A stretch of 64,000 nucleotides of DNA from an uncultured Muribaculaceae bacterium (GTDB taxonomy: Bacteria; Bacteroidota; Bacteroidia; Bacteroidales; Muribaculaceae): assembly GCA_910585275.1 (NCBI GenBank), contig CAJUCW010000001.1:62001-126000 (forward strand), in the 5' to 3' direction. The notes under the pieces were generated by a model, which ran no database searches, had not been told where the DNA came from, and saw nothing but the letters and a program-made list of their open reading frames with translations. This document shows, piece by piece, positions 37,097 through 47,104 of this stretch. Every line of letters begins with the position of its first letter. Positions within the stretch are counted from its first letter, which is position 1. Position numbers and translations under genes: made by a program.

Positions 37097-37819
37097 TTAT
37101 ATATCCAAATGCGGTTCATCGATTTTAGAAATCATAACACTTTCCGCCGCTTCGCAACCTACGATTCTGCCGTCGGCCATTTCCACAGTACGGTCGGCTA
37201 TCGAAGCCATTTCACGGTCGTGGGTAACGATGACGAAAGTCTGGCCGAGTTCACGGCAAAGACGCGAAATAATAGACTGAATCTCTTCGCGGTTTTTGGA
37301 ATCGAGGCTTCCGGTTGGCTCATCGGCAAGCACTATACGGGGTCGGTTGACCAAAGCCCTGGCGATGGCGGCACGCTGCTTCTCGCCGCCCGAAAGTTCC
37401 GCAGGTTTGTGCGCCAGACGGTGGCCGAGACCAAGGTCGCCGAGCAACTTTTCCGCTTCGGCAAACGCCTCTTTTTTCTTCCTGCCGGCTATCAGTGCGG
37501 GCATCGCCACGTTTTCAAGGGCGGAAAACTCCGGGAGCAACTGATGAAACTGAAAAACGAAACCGATGTGAAGGTTGCGGAACTGCGAAAGTTTCTTGTC
37601 TTTAAGCGAGAAGAGGTCGGTGCCGTCGAAAAGCACTTTTCCAGAGTCGGGTCGGTCGAGCGTACCGGCAATCTGGAGGAGGGTGGTTTTTCCAGCACCC
37701 GACGGCCCCACAATGGCCATAATCTCACCCTCGGGGACGGTGAGCGAGACATCGTGGAGCACCGTAAGCGGCCCGTAAGATTTTGTAACGTTTTTTATTT
37801 CAATCACTTTATTCCTCAT
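37097..37819 (-). CDS. ABC transporter ATPase, LolD-like
   Basis: A 240-residue ATPase of the LolD/MacB group, which powers lipoprotein release or related mechanotransmission at the inner membrane. Walker A GPSGAGKTT is at 38-46, the Q-loop in FVFQFHQLLPEF, the signature LSGGEKQR near 142-149 and Walker B in RIVLADEPTGSLD. The FHQLLPEFSALENV segment is typical of LolD. No permease is adjacent, so the partner is unknown. Confidence 0.88.
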   Translation of the reverse strand: MRNKVIEIKNVTKSYGPLTVLHDVSLTVPEGEIMAIVGPSGAGKTTLLQIAGTLDRPDSGKVLFDGTDLFSLKDKKLSQFRNLHIGFVFQFHQLLPEFSALENVAMPALIAGRKKKEAFAEAEKLLGDLGLGHRLAHKPAELSGGEKQRAAIARALVNRPRIVLADEPTGSLDSKNREEIQSIISRLCRELGQTFVIVTHDREMASIADRTVEMADGRIVGCEAAESVMISKIDEPHLDI

Positions 37820-37825
37820 TAAAAT

Positions 37826-37874
37826 GCATAATGCATTAATATAACATTATGCATTAGTTAAAACATTATGCATT
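37826..37874. repeat. ATGCATTA-word intergenic repeat
   Basis: Three reiterations of ATTATGCATTA-type words lie between the LolD-like and tcdA genes. The end, TATTATCTAAAC, also ends the core of the TTTAAGG repeat at 35.1 kb. Confidence 0.75.
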
Positions 37875-37879
37875 ATTAT

Positions 37880-38614
37880 CTAAACTCCGGAGATTTTCCT
37901 TATCACATGATTGGCAAGGAAAATGCCGAAGATGGCCGGTATGGAGGCAACGGTGCCATAGGATGTGCGTTTATTGAGCGACTCCACCTCTACCAAGGAA
38001 CGAGAACAGGGCTTCTCCGTGCTCGCCACCACCTTCAGTGGGCGGCGCAAGGAAGCGGCCTTCAATTTCTGGCGCACGGCGCGGGCAAGACCGTCTTCGC
38101 GAGTGTCCCAAAGGTCGAAATAGCCGATTTTCGTAGGGTCGAGACGCCCTCCGGCACCCATCGAAGAGATAATCGGAATCCCTTTAAGCAGACAATGCGA
38201 AATCAACGCCACCTTCGGACTGACCGTGTCGATAGCGTCGATGACGTAATCGAAACGGTTCTTCTCGAAAATCGACGTTAAGTTGTCGGCGGTCAGAAAG
38301 TCCATGATTACGTTGATTTCAGCTTCCGGGTTGATATCGTGGAAACGTTCGGCAAAAAGGACCACCTTCGATTCGCCCACGGTGGAATGGGAGGCGATAA
38401 GCTGGCGGTTGATGTTGCTTTCAGCCACGGCATCGGAATCGATGAGCGTGAGGTGGCCTACGCCGGTGCGGGCAAGCATTTCAGCGGCATATCCGCCTAC
38501 GCCTCCCACACCCACTACGAGCACCGAAGCGTCGCGAAGTTTATCTGCGGCTTCCCTTCCGAGAAGCCGCAGTGTCCGGTCGTTCCAATTCTCTTCCTGC
38601 GGATTGATTTCCAT
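37880..38614 (-). CDS. tcdA: tRNA threonylcarbamoyladenosine dehydratase
   Basis: A ThiF/E1-like enzyme of 244 residues that converts t6A37 of tRNA to its cyclic form. The ATP site is VVGVGGVGGYAAEMLAR at about 34-50. SNINRQLIA follows, then DYVIDAIDTVSPKVALI. The Cys of the CLLKG segment and the STEKPCSRS segment are in place. The alternative of a sulfur-carrier adenylyltransferase is less likely, as no carrier gene is near. Confidence 0.92.
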   Translation of the reverse strand: MEINPQEENWNDRTLRLLGREAADKLRDASVLVVGVGGVGGYAAEMLARTGVGHLTLIDSDAVAESNINRQLIASHSTVGESKVVLFAERFHDINPEAEINVIMDFLTADNLTSIFEKNRFDYVIDAIDTVSPKVALISHCLLKGIPIISSMGAGGRLDPTKIGYFDLWDTREDGLARAVRQKLKAASLRRPLKVVASTEKPCSRSLVEVESLNKRTSYGTVASIPAIFGIFLANHVIRKISGV

Positions 38615-38662
38615 TTCGAAAGAACAGTTTTTCGCTTTATTTTAAAAGCAGCTAAAAAGGAT

Positions 38663-38878
38663 TCAACGCGTGATCCAGGAACCCTTGAATCCGGTTTCTT
38701 CGAGCGTCTTGATTACCTGCGCCGCCTTTTCGGCATCGTCAGGCACACCATGGCATTCGAGCACTTTGTCGGCAGTATTGAGGTCGAGAGTCCATTTCTC
38801 GTTGGGGAATTTGGTTTGCATCGCGTTGAGGATTGCCGATGAGCATCCCGCGCATTTTGCATTTGTTTTGAATTGCAT
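38663..38878 (-). CDS. Small heavy-metal-associated (HMA) domain protein
   Basis: A 71-residue ferredoxin-like protein with the metal-site loop KCAGCSSAI (CxxC). It resembles copper chaperones and free HMA domains. It may deliver metal to the CopA-type ATPase 4 kb away, but that is inference; it lies 48 bases upstream of tcdA on the same strand. Confidence 0.82.
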   Translation of the reverse strand: MQFKTNAKCAGCSSAILNAMQTKFPNEKWTLDLNTADKVLECHGVPDDAEKAAQVIKTLEETGFKGSWITR

Positions 38879-38908
38879 AACGGTTGTGGGTTGTTGGTTT
38901 TGGGTTGA

Positions 38909-38965
38909 AGGTCCTTAAGGTCTCTAAGGACTTTAAGGACTTTAAAGACTTTAAAGTCTCTTTAG
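38909..38965. repeat. TTAAGGAC-word intergenic repeat, copy 2
   Basis: AAGGTCCTTAAGG, AAGGACTTTAAGG and AAAGTC words are reiterated upstream of the HMA gene. It is the same family as at 26.5 and 48.8 kb. Confidence 0.8.
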
Positions 38966-39064
38966 GAGTAACAATTTCTGAAGCCTTAATGACTTTAGGT
39001 ATCTCAAATTTTAAGCATTGTTACCGATTGCAAAGATAAGGCAATTCAGCGTTATTTCCAAAAC

Positions 39065-40537
39065 CTATTCTATTCTGATATCTTTCGAATTGACGGTCAT
39101 AATGCGTTCTACGCCGGATTCCACGGGGGCATCGAGGGCGCGGATTGTGGCTCCTTTCACATCGTCGAGTACGACGGCGGGACGGAAATCGGGACGCATG
39201 ACTGAGAATGTGACATCATTGACATGCAGACCCTCCACATGGCGGGCATAAAGACCGTAGGCAGGGGTCTGGCCGGCAAACTTCGGCTCGGGGTAGTTGG
39301 TGCCTTGTTCGCGGTATTGTTTCGTAGCGAGTTCACGCGCACCGCCGCCACGGTACTGTATGCGGATGTTGTTGAGCCACACGTTGCGAATCGGTTCCTC
39401 CGGCAAACCGGTAACGATGATGGAGCAAAGAGAGTCGCAATCCTGAATCATCACATTTGAAATCTGGATGTCTTTGGCCGTAGAATTCTTAGTCACCTCC
39501 TTCGGACCTCGGTTGCGGCAACCGGTGGTGATATATATGGGGTAATGATGGACATGGTTCATCGTTATGTTGCTGACGGAGATATTCTCCATCGTGCCTT
39601 GGTCAACCTCTTCAAAGGCGAGTCCGCTGGAATAATCGAACGTACAGTTAGACAACGTTATGTCGCGGTAGCCGCCGTTCGACTCCGTGCCGAGTTTGAA
39701 GCGTCCGCACACCCACCCCACTTTCTCCGGCACGTATGTGCCGTCGAGGAAAGTGCCGAGCTTATAGCCGGTTACATGGCAGTTGGTGACGGATATATTC
39801 TCGCACATCACCGGCTTCTTCAGCGCATAGGAACTTTTCAATACAATCGCGTCGTCGCTCGGTGTGTTGACCTTGCAGTTGGAGACGGAAAGATACTTGC
39901 AGCAGTCAATGTCGATGCCGTCGCGGTTGGTGTCGATAGTGACATTGTCGATTGTGCCCCTCTCACACCCCGTAACGATAATGGCGAAATGTCCGCCACG
40001 GAAGATAGTAATATCGCGGATGGTGACGTTGCGGCAAAGCTTGAGCGCAATGGCCTTATCGCCGGTGCCTATCGAACCGCCTTGCACGTTGCCGGCCTTC
40101 TCCGTGTCTTTCTTGGTGAGCCCTTTGCCATCAATCATGCCGTGTCCGGTGATGCTCACGTTTTCCTCCCCCTCGGCCCAGATAAGGGAATTGTGAAAAT
40201 AGGTGTGTCCACCGTCCTGGTATTCCGGAAATCCGCCAAACGACTCGCTCTCGTCGTAGGCCTTCATTTCGGCAGGTGCGGCAAGGATGACGCAGCCAGC
40301 CGAAAGGTTGAGATTGATATTCGACTTCAGGCGGATACTACCGCAAAGGTAGGTGCCGGCAGGGAAAAACACCTCGCCCCCACCGTTGGCCACCGCCGTC
40401 TCGATAGCCTTGTTGACAGCCGGGGAGTCAAGGGTGACACCGTCGCCCTTCGCCCCGAAATCGCGCACGTTATAAACCGCGGCATCCATAAAAAGAGCCG
40501 CCTGCATCAATAAAATCGTCAGGATTAATTGTCTCAT
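39065..40537 (-). CDS. GH28 polygalacturonase-type enzyme, secreted
   Basis: A parallel beta-helix glycoside hydrolase of the pectin-degrading family GH28. The start at 40537 (MRQLILTILLMQ) gives a good signal peptide and 490 residues; an earlier ATG at 40573 adds an Ile/Asn-rich stretch. Typical parts are NVRDFGAKGDGVTLDSPA near the N-terminus and the catalytic region IDIDCCK then NTPSDDAIVLKSS. ITTGCRNRGPKE is late in the helix. The first half of the catalytic set is clear. Substrate could be polygalacturonan or rhamnogalacturonan. It lies 36 bases after the GH27-GH78 gene, so it is in the same operon. Confidence 0.9.
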   Translation of the reverse strand: MRQLILTILLMQAALFMDAAVYNVRDFGAKGDGVTLDSPAVNKAIETAVANGGGEVFFPAGTYLCGSIRLKSNINLNLSAGCVILAAPAEMKAYDESESFGGFPEYQDGGHTYFHNSLIWAEGEENVSITGHGMIDGKGLTKKDTEKAGNVQGGSIGTGDKAIALKLCRNVTIRDITIFRGGHFAIIVTGCERGTIDNVTIDTNRDGIDIDCCKYLSVSNCKVNTPSDDAIVLKSSYALKKPVMCENISVTNCHVTGYKLGTFLDGTYVPEKVGWVCGRFKLGTESNGGYRDITLSNCTFDYSSGLAFEEVDQGTMENISVSNITMNHVHHYPIYITTGCRNRGPKEVTKNSTAKDIQISNVMIQDCDSLCSIIVTGLPEEPIRNVWLNNIRIQYRGGGARELATKQYREQGTNYPEPKFAGQTPAYGLYARHVEGLHVNDVTFSVMRPDFRPAVVLDDVKGATIRALDAPVESGVERIMTVNSKDIRIE

Positions 40538-40573
40538 GATATTTATATTTATAAAAACATAATTTATGTGCAA

Positions 40574-43500
40574 CTACAACTCAAAATCCCAATTTCCGGA
40601 ACCGACTTCTTTCATTTCCCCGTCGGGAAGAAAGATGATGGCATGGCAATTTACGGGAACCGATATCTTCCAACGGATGCGTCCGTCGTCATTTTTGCGC
40701 CATTCGCTTTTAATTACGCCGTATGGAGAACGATGGGAAGCTTTCACTCCATCGAGGCCTGCAACATTAAAGTCAGGCTTCATAACGATTCTCTTAAAAC
40801 CGGGTTCTCAAAGTCAGGTGCAATTCCTGCAAGCTTTTCATAACACCACGGCAAGAGATCGCCCAAAAGCATCACATGATTCGCGCTGTTCATGTCGGGA
40901 TTGGCGGTGTCTCCGTTCCATAATTCCCAAATAGTGGTAGCGCCTTGTTTCACCATATACCCCCATCCGGGATATGAATCGGTTGTGGCAATCTTCCATG
41001 CCGTATCATTATTGCCGGTGTCTGCCAAATACCTCATAAGCCATTGGATTCCGATTACACCGCAAGCCACATGGTTGTCATATTCATGGTTTATTTTAGA
41101 TAGCATTTTATTATGAATCTTCACTTCCAAAGAGTCGGGGGCTATACCCATGGCAAGAGGAAGAAGATTTGCCGTAACGGTTGAATTGGAATAAGAATCG
41201 CTGTTTAAAAACCTGGAATTAATATTCTTCATGATACTATCGGTTTCTTTTGAATAATAATCTACCAATTCGTCTTTCCCAAGAATCTTACAGTAATCGT
41301 GCATCATCTTGCAAAGATAATAATAATAGCATGAAGCCATCAGGCTGCCATCGGTTATTCTTGCAGGATCATCGCTGTGAATTTGTTCTGGCGACGACGG
41401 GGGCATGCACCAATCGCCATAACGGTCGTAAGTCAACAAGCCGTCTTTCATCGATTTCCCTCTCACATAACCCAACCATTTATGGATTGCCTGATAACTC
41501 CGAGACATAGGTGAAATGTCGCCATATTGTTTGTAAAGCATATCGCAGACCATCGGCAAAGCAGCAGGCCATGTTATATTGTGATTATAGAGCCTCCAAT
41601 AAGCAGGCGCCACATCGCTGAGAGCTCCGTCATTACGCTGACTCTCACACAAATCTTTTATCCATTTACTATATAAAGAATGGTTATTGACCACATAACT
41701 CTCGCCGAGTGCGCCGGTGGTACGGTCTCCGAGCCAAGGCATACGCTCGTCGCGTTGCGGACAGTCGAGCGGCATACCCTTGTAGTTGCTCATTATGCCA
41801 CGGCGTGCGTTTTCAAGTATTTTACCGAGCATAGGTTCCGTGCTAAAGAATTCAATATCCATATCGGAATCGTCCATACGGTCGGCAATCAGATGACGGC
41901 GTATGGATGCAGTGTCAACCGCCTCGTGCGGAGACAATTCCACGTACCGGAAACCTTGCCACGTGAATTGCGGCGACCACTCTTTCCCCATGCCGTCAGA
42001 CACATAAACATCGGTACATTCGGCACTCCTCAGATTGCCGACATAGAGGGCGGTATCGCCCGGAATAGTCATTTCTGCATGACGTATTACAATGGAATCG
42101 CCTTTCACACTTTTGTCACTGAAATGAATCTTTCCGGCATTATTGGTGCCGAAATCTACAAGCCATCCGTGTTGGGTTCTGGTTATGGTTTTCGGTTTTT
42201 CCACTCCATATACACACATTGCCGGAGTAAGATTCCCGACAAGCTTACCTCCTGGAGCTTCTACATTTCGGGCGAACGACCAAGATGAATCATCATAGCC
42301 AGGTTTGTTCCAACCGGGCATCTCCTTGCCGGAGTCGTAGAATTCTCCGTCATAAATATTCGAATACACCACAGGGCCGTCCGTGGTAAGCTTCCAGGAA
42401 GAATCGCTTACTATATTCTCCTTACTCCCGTCGGCATATTCCACACATAAATTCATCCAAAGTTTCGGGCAACCATGCGTGGTTCTTACATTCGTCTGAT
42501 AGTTTTGAGCCATCGCATAAAAATAGCCTGGAGCAAGCGTAACCCCGATTACATTGTCTTTGCCAAGCAGGGACTTGACATCATAGGTATTGTATATCAC
42601 GCTCTTCCAATAGTCGGTTGGAGCAGGAGTCAGCACATCGTCTCCTACTTTAATACCGTTGAGGTCGAGCTGATAAAATCCAAGTCCGCTAATGTGAACC
42701 GTCGCCTTTGATATCTCTTTGTCAACTTTGAACTCCTTGCGCAAATAACGGGCTCTCAGACGGCTATGCCGTTGTTGCGAATCACCGTCTTGAATAGAGT
42801 CCAAGCCTATCCATTGCGCTCCTGCACCATCGGGGTCCATCAGTCCTGTGCTCCATCTTGCGACAGGACTCCAAGGACTTTCGCCATTATCATTCCATAC
42901 TTTCACACGGAAATAATAGTCATGGTCAGGTTGCAAAGGCAGTCCGTCATAAGCAACCCACTGAGAAACATCGGAATCTACTTTACCAGAATCCCACATA
43001 TCGCCTTCGGCAGCATTGATTTTTTCGGGGTCTGATGCGACAATCACACGGTAAGCCTTTTGAACCTGATTGTTTTCATCCGATGTAAGTTGCCAACCGA
43101 AACGCGGACAAGAATGGTCACATCCAAGGTAATTCGTGCGGCCTTCTACGGTGAGTCTGCCGAATCCAAGAAGACACCCCTTTACTTCGTCTTCGGGGAT
43201 AAAAGTTATACAATCTATATCGGGCATTGACGCAGTGTCATTGTGAAGCCTTATGCTATTATATCCTTTTTTGAGTTTGACAGTTTGCGAAAGTGTGCAA
43301 TCGCTATTGAAAGAAAGCGAACCTCTTTCTTTCCCATTGACTTCGATATCAACGCCGGCACGTTTGTCGGTCATAGCTTTGACTCCAAGTATATATTTGC
43401 CGGGAACGGTAATATACACGTTGTTCCATACAAGGTCGTTGTCAGGTCTTCCACCGAGATTCACGGCTTTCGCCCCTCCGCTGCAATCGTCATCTTCGGC

Positions 43501-44781
43501 ATAGAATCCGGTTCCATGCCCGATGGGATTTTTAAGTTCCTGATAACAGCCGATATATGCCGTCTCCGCTTCATATCGTCTCCGTTGGAGTCTTTTGTCG
43601 GCCGCCAGACGATATATGCGCGTGGCATGCGGAGGCACTTCTACGTTCATACAATCCGTAAATCTACCGGTTTCAACCCCTTCGACCATATTAAACGCCA
43701 TGACATTGCCGGCAAGTTCGATTTCGCCGAAATATAACGTCATATCCAGGGGCTTATCTGATGAATTGTAAAACGCCACCGCACGCACGTGACCGTTGGC
43801 TTCTTCCAAATCTTTAACAAGAATATAACCGCCGTCTTTACGCGACACGACATAAGCCTGCTGCATCAAATCACTTTGATTAAGCGACAAAAGCCATGGA
43901 TTGGTAAGAAGCGACAATGTGTTTTCATCGAGAGAAGTGAGGTCTTTCCCAATTAGTAACGGAGAACTCATCATGCACCACATTCCGAAATGGGTAATGT
44001 CTTCTTCCTGTGTCATACCTCGTCCCACCTCAAGCATATCCATATCATTATATGCCCCGTCACCCGCATAAGCGGAGAGATACAGATTCTGGCCAATGAT
44101 ATTTTTAACGGAATTCCATCGGGGACGTATGTCAGGCGATATTCTCCAAGAAGACCCTACGTCGCGCACCCAAGTGCCGGGATAGTCCCACCGGCACACA
44201 TTGAGACGTACATCCTTACGTCCTGTGGAGCGGATGGCATCACGGATTGCAGTGTAACGTTCCTTTTCATCAAGCACGGGTTCCCCTCCGAGCCCGTTGC
44301 CTCCGCAAAAATCAATCTTGATAAAATCGAAACCGAGTTTTTTGAAAAAGAAATCGGCATCGGCGCGGTCATGGCCATACATACCCACTCCATGTGCTAT
44401 GGTGTCTTTATCATAATAAAAACCGCAGGTGTTACGCCCGGCATCGCTATATATGCCGGCTTTCAGGCCAAGCGAATGTATATGGTCAACAACCGGTTTA
44501 AGTCCATGCGGGAAACGCCGGCCATGGATAAGTAGATTGCCGTCGGCATCGCGGCCACCAAAATAGCCGTCGTCGATGTTTATATACTTGTAACCGGCCT
44601 TATCAAGCCCGAGGGAAACGAGCGCATCAGCCTGCCGTTTTATAAGACTGTCGCTTATGTTGACATGGTAAGTGTTCCAAGAGCTCCAGCCCATTGTCGG
44701 CAACTCCGAGTTCCGCTTTTTAGCGAACGAAAAAAACACTCCACAGAAAACCGCAACAATCAGGATAGCTTTCTTAATCAT
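40574..44781 (-). pseudogene. GH27-CBM-GH78 fusion gene (alpha-galactosidase + alpha-L-rhamnosidase) with 3' frameshift
   Basis: The main frame (44781-40780) encodes 1333 residues. A signal or anchor segment is followed by GH27 (~25-390) with nucleophile Asp157 in FIKIDFCGG and acid/base Asp217 in RISPDIRP. A carbohydrate-binding beta-sandwich (~400-520, YEAETAYIGCY onward) follows, then a complete GH78 alpha-L-rhamnosidase (~530-1333) with DCPQRDERMPWLGD near 1003-1016. The frame breaks at ENPVLRESL. One base lost near 40797-40804 would restore ENP-x-FKRIV and join it to the last GH78 strands (SPYGVIKSEW to GSGNWDFEL), encoded in the next frame to 40574. The first frame's TGA overlaps an ATG at 40783, so the tail could be made by reinitiation. 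A sequencing error cannot be excluded. The enzyme set suggests rhamnogalacturonan-type glycans. Confidence 0.85.
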
Positions 44782-44855
44782 GATATCGAATTTATGGAAA
44801 TCAATCTGTTTAATTTATAGACAACATATAATATATAAGTAGCTGTTAAAAAATA

Positions 44856-44883
44856 GCAACCATGCTGGAGGCACGTCTCTACA
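44856..44883 (+). repeat. REP-like element, degenerate copy 3
   Basis: GCAACCATGCTGGAGGCACG followed by TCTCTACA: a decayed copy of the family seen at 23.5 and 24.7 kb. It lies in the leader of the GH27-GH78 operon. Confidence 0.6.
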
Positions 44884-44912
44884 CATATCACATATCTTGT
44901 CTTTTTCGTTTG

Positions 44913-44920
44913 CAAAGTTA
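44913..44920 (-). promoter_or_regulatory. -7 box of the GH27-GH78/GH28 operon
   Basis: The minus strand reads TAACTTTG, about 130 bases before the ATG. No TTTG stands at -33. The upstream direct repeats suggest activator dependence. Confidence 0.55.
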
Positions 44921-44942
44921 TGAAATATGAGTGTTATGTATA

Positions 44943-44978
44943 TTCCAATCGTGTTGTTTTTAGGTTCCAATCATGTTG
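44943..44978. promoter_or_regulatory. Direct repeat, candidate AraC-type operator 1
   Basis: TTCCAATCGTGTTG (44943) and TTCCAATCATGTTG (44965), a 22-bp period with one mismatch. They lie 22 bases upstream of the enzyme operon's -7 box, where an activator could replace the missing -33 box. Confidence 0.55.
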
Positions 44979-45000
44979 CAACGTCCAATAATTGAACGAT

Positions 45001-45040
45001 TAACCGTCAAAAAACGCTTTTAATCGTCAAAAGCCGCTTT
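45001..45040. promoter_or_regulatory. Direct repeat, candidate AraC-type operator 2
   Basis: Two adjoining 20-bp units (45001-45020 and 45021-45040), form TAAyCGTCAAAA-N2-CGCTTT, with three mismatches. They end eight bases before the regulator's own -7 box. Confidence 0.55.
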
Positions 45041-45047
45041 TTTTATC

Positions 45048-45055
45048 TATATTTG
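45048..45055 (+). promoter_or_regulatory. -7 box of the AraC-type regulator, leaderless geometry
   Basis: TATATTTG, four bases before the ATG at 45060. The ATG must be the start because the signal peptide begins there. Confidence 0.55.
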
Positions 45056-45059
45056 CATC

Positions 45060-47093
45060 ATGAATCGATGTCTCTTACTGCTGACCATAATATTGCTCGC
45101 CTGGATATCTGCATCGGCTGAAAAAGTCGATGAGGATTCTTTCATGGTTCTCGACATGAGAAACGGATTCCCGGAAAGCCGCATAAGAGACATACTAAAT
45201 CTGCCCGGAGGAAACATGGCAATAGCCACCACATCCACCATTTCGATTTTCGACAGATGCTATGTTGTAAAGACGGAAGATGTTTCGCCAAAAAACGGCT
45301 TGGTGTTGCCCGACTACCGGGGATTCAGAAAACTGAGCTTCAGCAACGACAGCATAATATGGTTGAAAAACAACAAAACCTTACATGCCTTCACCTTCCC
45401 CGAACTTGTACCTATAACGAATTTAAAAAAGCTACTGTCGCGCCACGGCATAACCTACACCCCCGCAAACATATTCCCCTTGGGCGACTGCATCGCTTCA
45501 TTTTCCGACGAAGGGAAACTGTATATATCTGAAAACGGTAAAAACAGATTGGTTTCCGACATGAAATATATGACCGGCAATGCATCGGGGCCGCTCCATA
45601 TACTCGCCGACCCAACTCGCCTTTACCTCTTATATCAATCAGGCGAACTGGTGGTGTTAAGGCGTGACGGCACCAACAACCCAGTCTATAAGGGAATGAC
45701 ACCCTCTTCCGATATCATAAAACGCTTCAAACGCGGTGTGAACTGCGCCATTTCAAACGACACCGTTTGTTTTTCAAGAAGCAGCCTCGATGAGACTATG
45801 GGGGAAATATATTTTTTTAGCGTCGCCAAACTGTCTTGGATAGGCCGGACTCCGGTTCCTTTTAGGATTTCCGATATTTCTTCAGACAGAAAAGGGAATT
45901 TCATAGCCGTAGGGAAAGGGGGCATCGCCGAAATTTCATGGAGCGACGGAAAGCCATTGACATCCGTAAAAAACATTTCACCTGAAGCCGGGCAAAACGA
46001 AGACCTGAGTTCAATAGAAATGGACGATAATGGGGTAATAGCAATAGGAACCACCGAAAGCGGACTCCTATATTCCGACCCATCACGTGGAAAAAACTTC
46101 TTGACACAAAACGGACGGCGTGACATTCCCGAAACGTCGCGCAGCGTTTTCCGTTCACCTCTCCTTGAGACTTTAGCAAAAAAATATGCCGACGGAACAA
46201 CGAATTGCACACAAAGCGACAGCACAGGATATTCCTATCTCGGCACCTGTAACGGGCTTATCATAATCAAACCCGACAACGATTCCCTGTTCACAGCAGG
46301 CAAAAATTTCGGACTTGCGTCAAATAACATCCAATCGTTAATCCTTCATGACGACAGCACGCTGTGGGGCACTTCGTCAAGCAGCGTTTTCAGGATAAGG
46401 CATGACCGCAACGGAATTTTTGAAATAAGGAACTACGGAATCATCGACGGCATAGACCTGAGAGGGAAAGAATTCCGCCCGAGGTCAATACGCAAAGACC
46501 CGGACGGAACAACAATCATCGGATTCCCGGGAGGAGCGGTCTCATTCCATCCCGATTCCATTGCATGCCATGATTACGGACTCCACCGCCGTCACCACGC
46601 CTTGCAGTCAGGCGAAACAGAGGGCGCGGACACCACATCGACAGCCTTACTCGCCGTGGGCATCATGGTCCTGACAATCGCCGCAGTGACAATATTCCCA
46701 ACTTCAAAAAGCCATCAGGCAACAACCGAATCCGCACCGGAAAAAGAATCGGCCCAGAGTGACGGATTCATCGAACGGCTCACGAGAAATATCAAAAACA
46801 ATATTGGAAACGAAGAACTGTCGGTGGCATCCCTCAGCACGATGATGGCCATGGAACGGACCGTGCTTTACAGAAAGACACAATCAAGCCTCGGCATGTC
46901 ACCATCCGCCTATATCAAGAAACTCCGTATAGAAGAGGCGGCACGCCTTTTAAGGGAAACAAATTTCCTCGTAGCCGATATTGCCGTCAAAACAGGGTTC
47001 ACCACACCACGCTATTTCACGCAGTCTTTTAAAGAAGCCATAGGAATGACTCCATCGGAATATAGAGCAAAGAATTTATCCGGTGAAGGATGA
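45060..47093 (+). CDS. Membrane-bound AraC regulator with HTCS-like periplasmic sensor
   Basis: A 677-residue protein. Residues 1-20 are a signal peptide. About 25-515 form a periplasmic beta-propeller-like region with the GFPESRIRDIL opening and NNIQSLILHDDSTLWGTSSS-type blades known from hybrid two-component systems (HTCS). One membrane helix spans about 528-548. The cytoplasmic part (570-677) is an AraC-type DNA-binding domain (SVASLSTMMAMERTVLYRKT, then DIAVKTGFTTPRYFTQSFKE). The histidine kinase, phosphoacceptor and receiver domains of a normal HTCS (1300+ residues) are absent. It is divergent from the GH27-GH78/GH28 operon and probably senses an oligosaccharide and activates it. A hairpin terminator follows. 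Confidence 0.88.
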   Translation: MNRCLLLLTIILLAWISASAEKVDEDSFMVLDMRNGFPESRIRDILNLPGGNMAIATTSTISIFDRCYVVKTEDVSPKNGLVLPDYRGFRKLSFSNDSIIWLKNNKTLHAFTFPELVPITNLKKLLSRHGITYTPANIFPLGDCIASFSDEGKLYISENGKNRLVSDMKYMTGNASGPLHILADPTRLYLLYQSGELVVLRRDGTNNPVYKGMTPSSDIIKRFKRGVNCAISNDTVCFSRSSLDETMGEIYFFSVAKLSWIGRTPVPFRISDISSDRKGNFIAVGKGGIAEISWSDGKPLTSVKNISPEAGQNEDLSSIEMDDNGVIAIGTTESGLLYSDPSRGKNFLTQNGRRDIPETSRSVFRSPLLETLAKKYADGTTNCTQSDSTGYSYLGTCNGLIIIKPDNDSLFTAGKNFGLASNNIQSLILHDDSTLWGTSSSSVFRIRHDRNGIFEIRNYGIIDGIDLRGKEFRPRSIRKDPDGTTIIGFPGGAVSFHPDSIACHDYGLHRRHHALQSGETEGADTTSTALLAVGIMVLTIAAVTIFPTSKSHQATTESAPEKESAQSDGFIERLTRNIKNNIGNEELSVASLSTMMAMERTVLYRKTQSSLGMSPSAYIKKLRIEEAARLLRETNFLVADIAVKTGFTTPRYFTQSFKEAIGMTPSEYRAKNLSGEG

Positions 47094-47104
47094 TGAATAA
47101 GGAT

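Noticed and set aside
40797..40804. Programmed -1 frameshift in the GH78 part
   Set aside because: The zero-frame codons CCG-GTT-TTA do not give a canonical X-XXY-YYZ site, so an indel or sequencing error is simpler.
39065..47093. Complete polysaccharide utilization locus
   Set aside because: No SusC/SusD-like pair is present in the region, so it is only an enzyme-regulator cluster.
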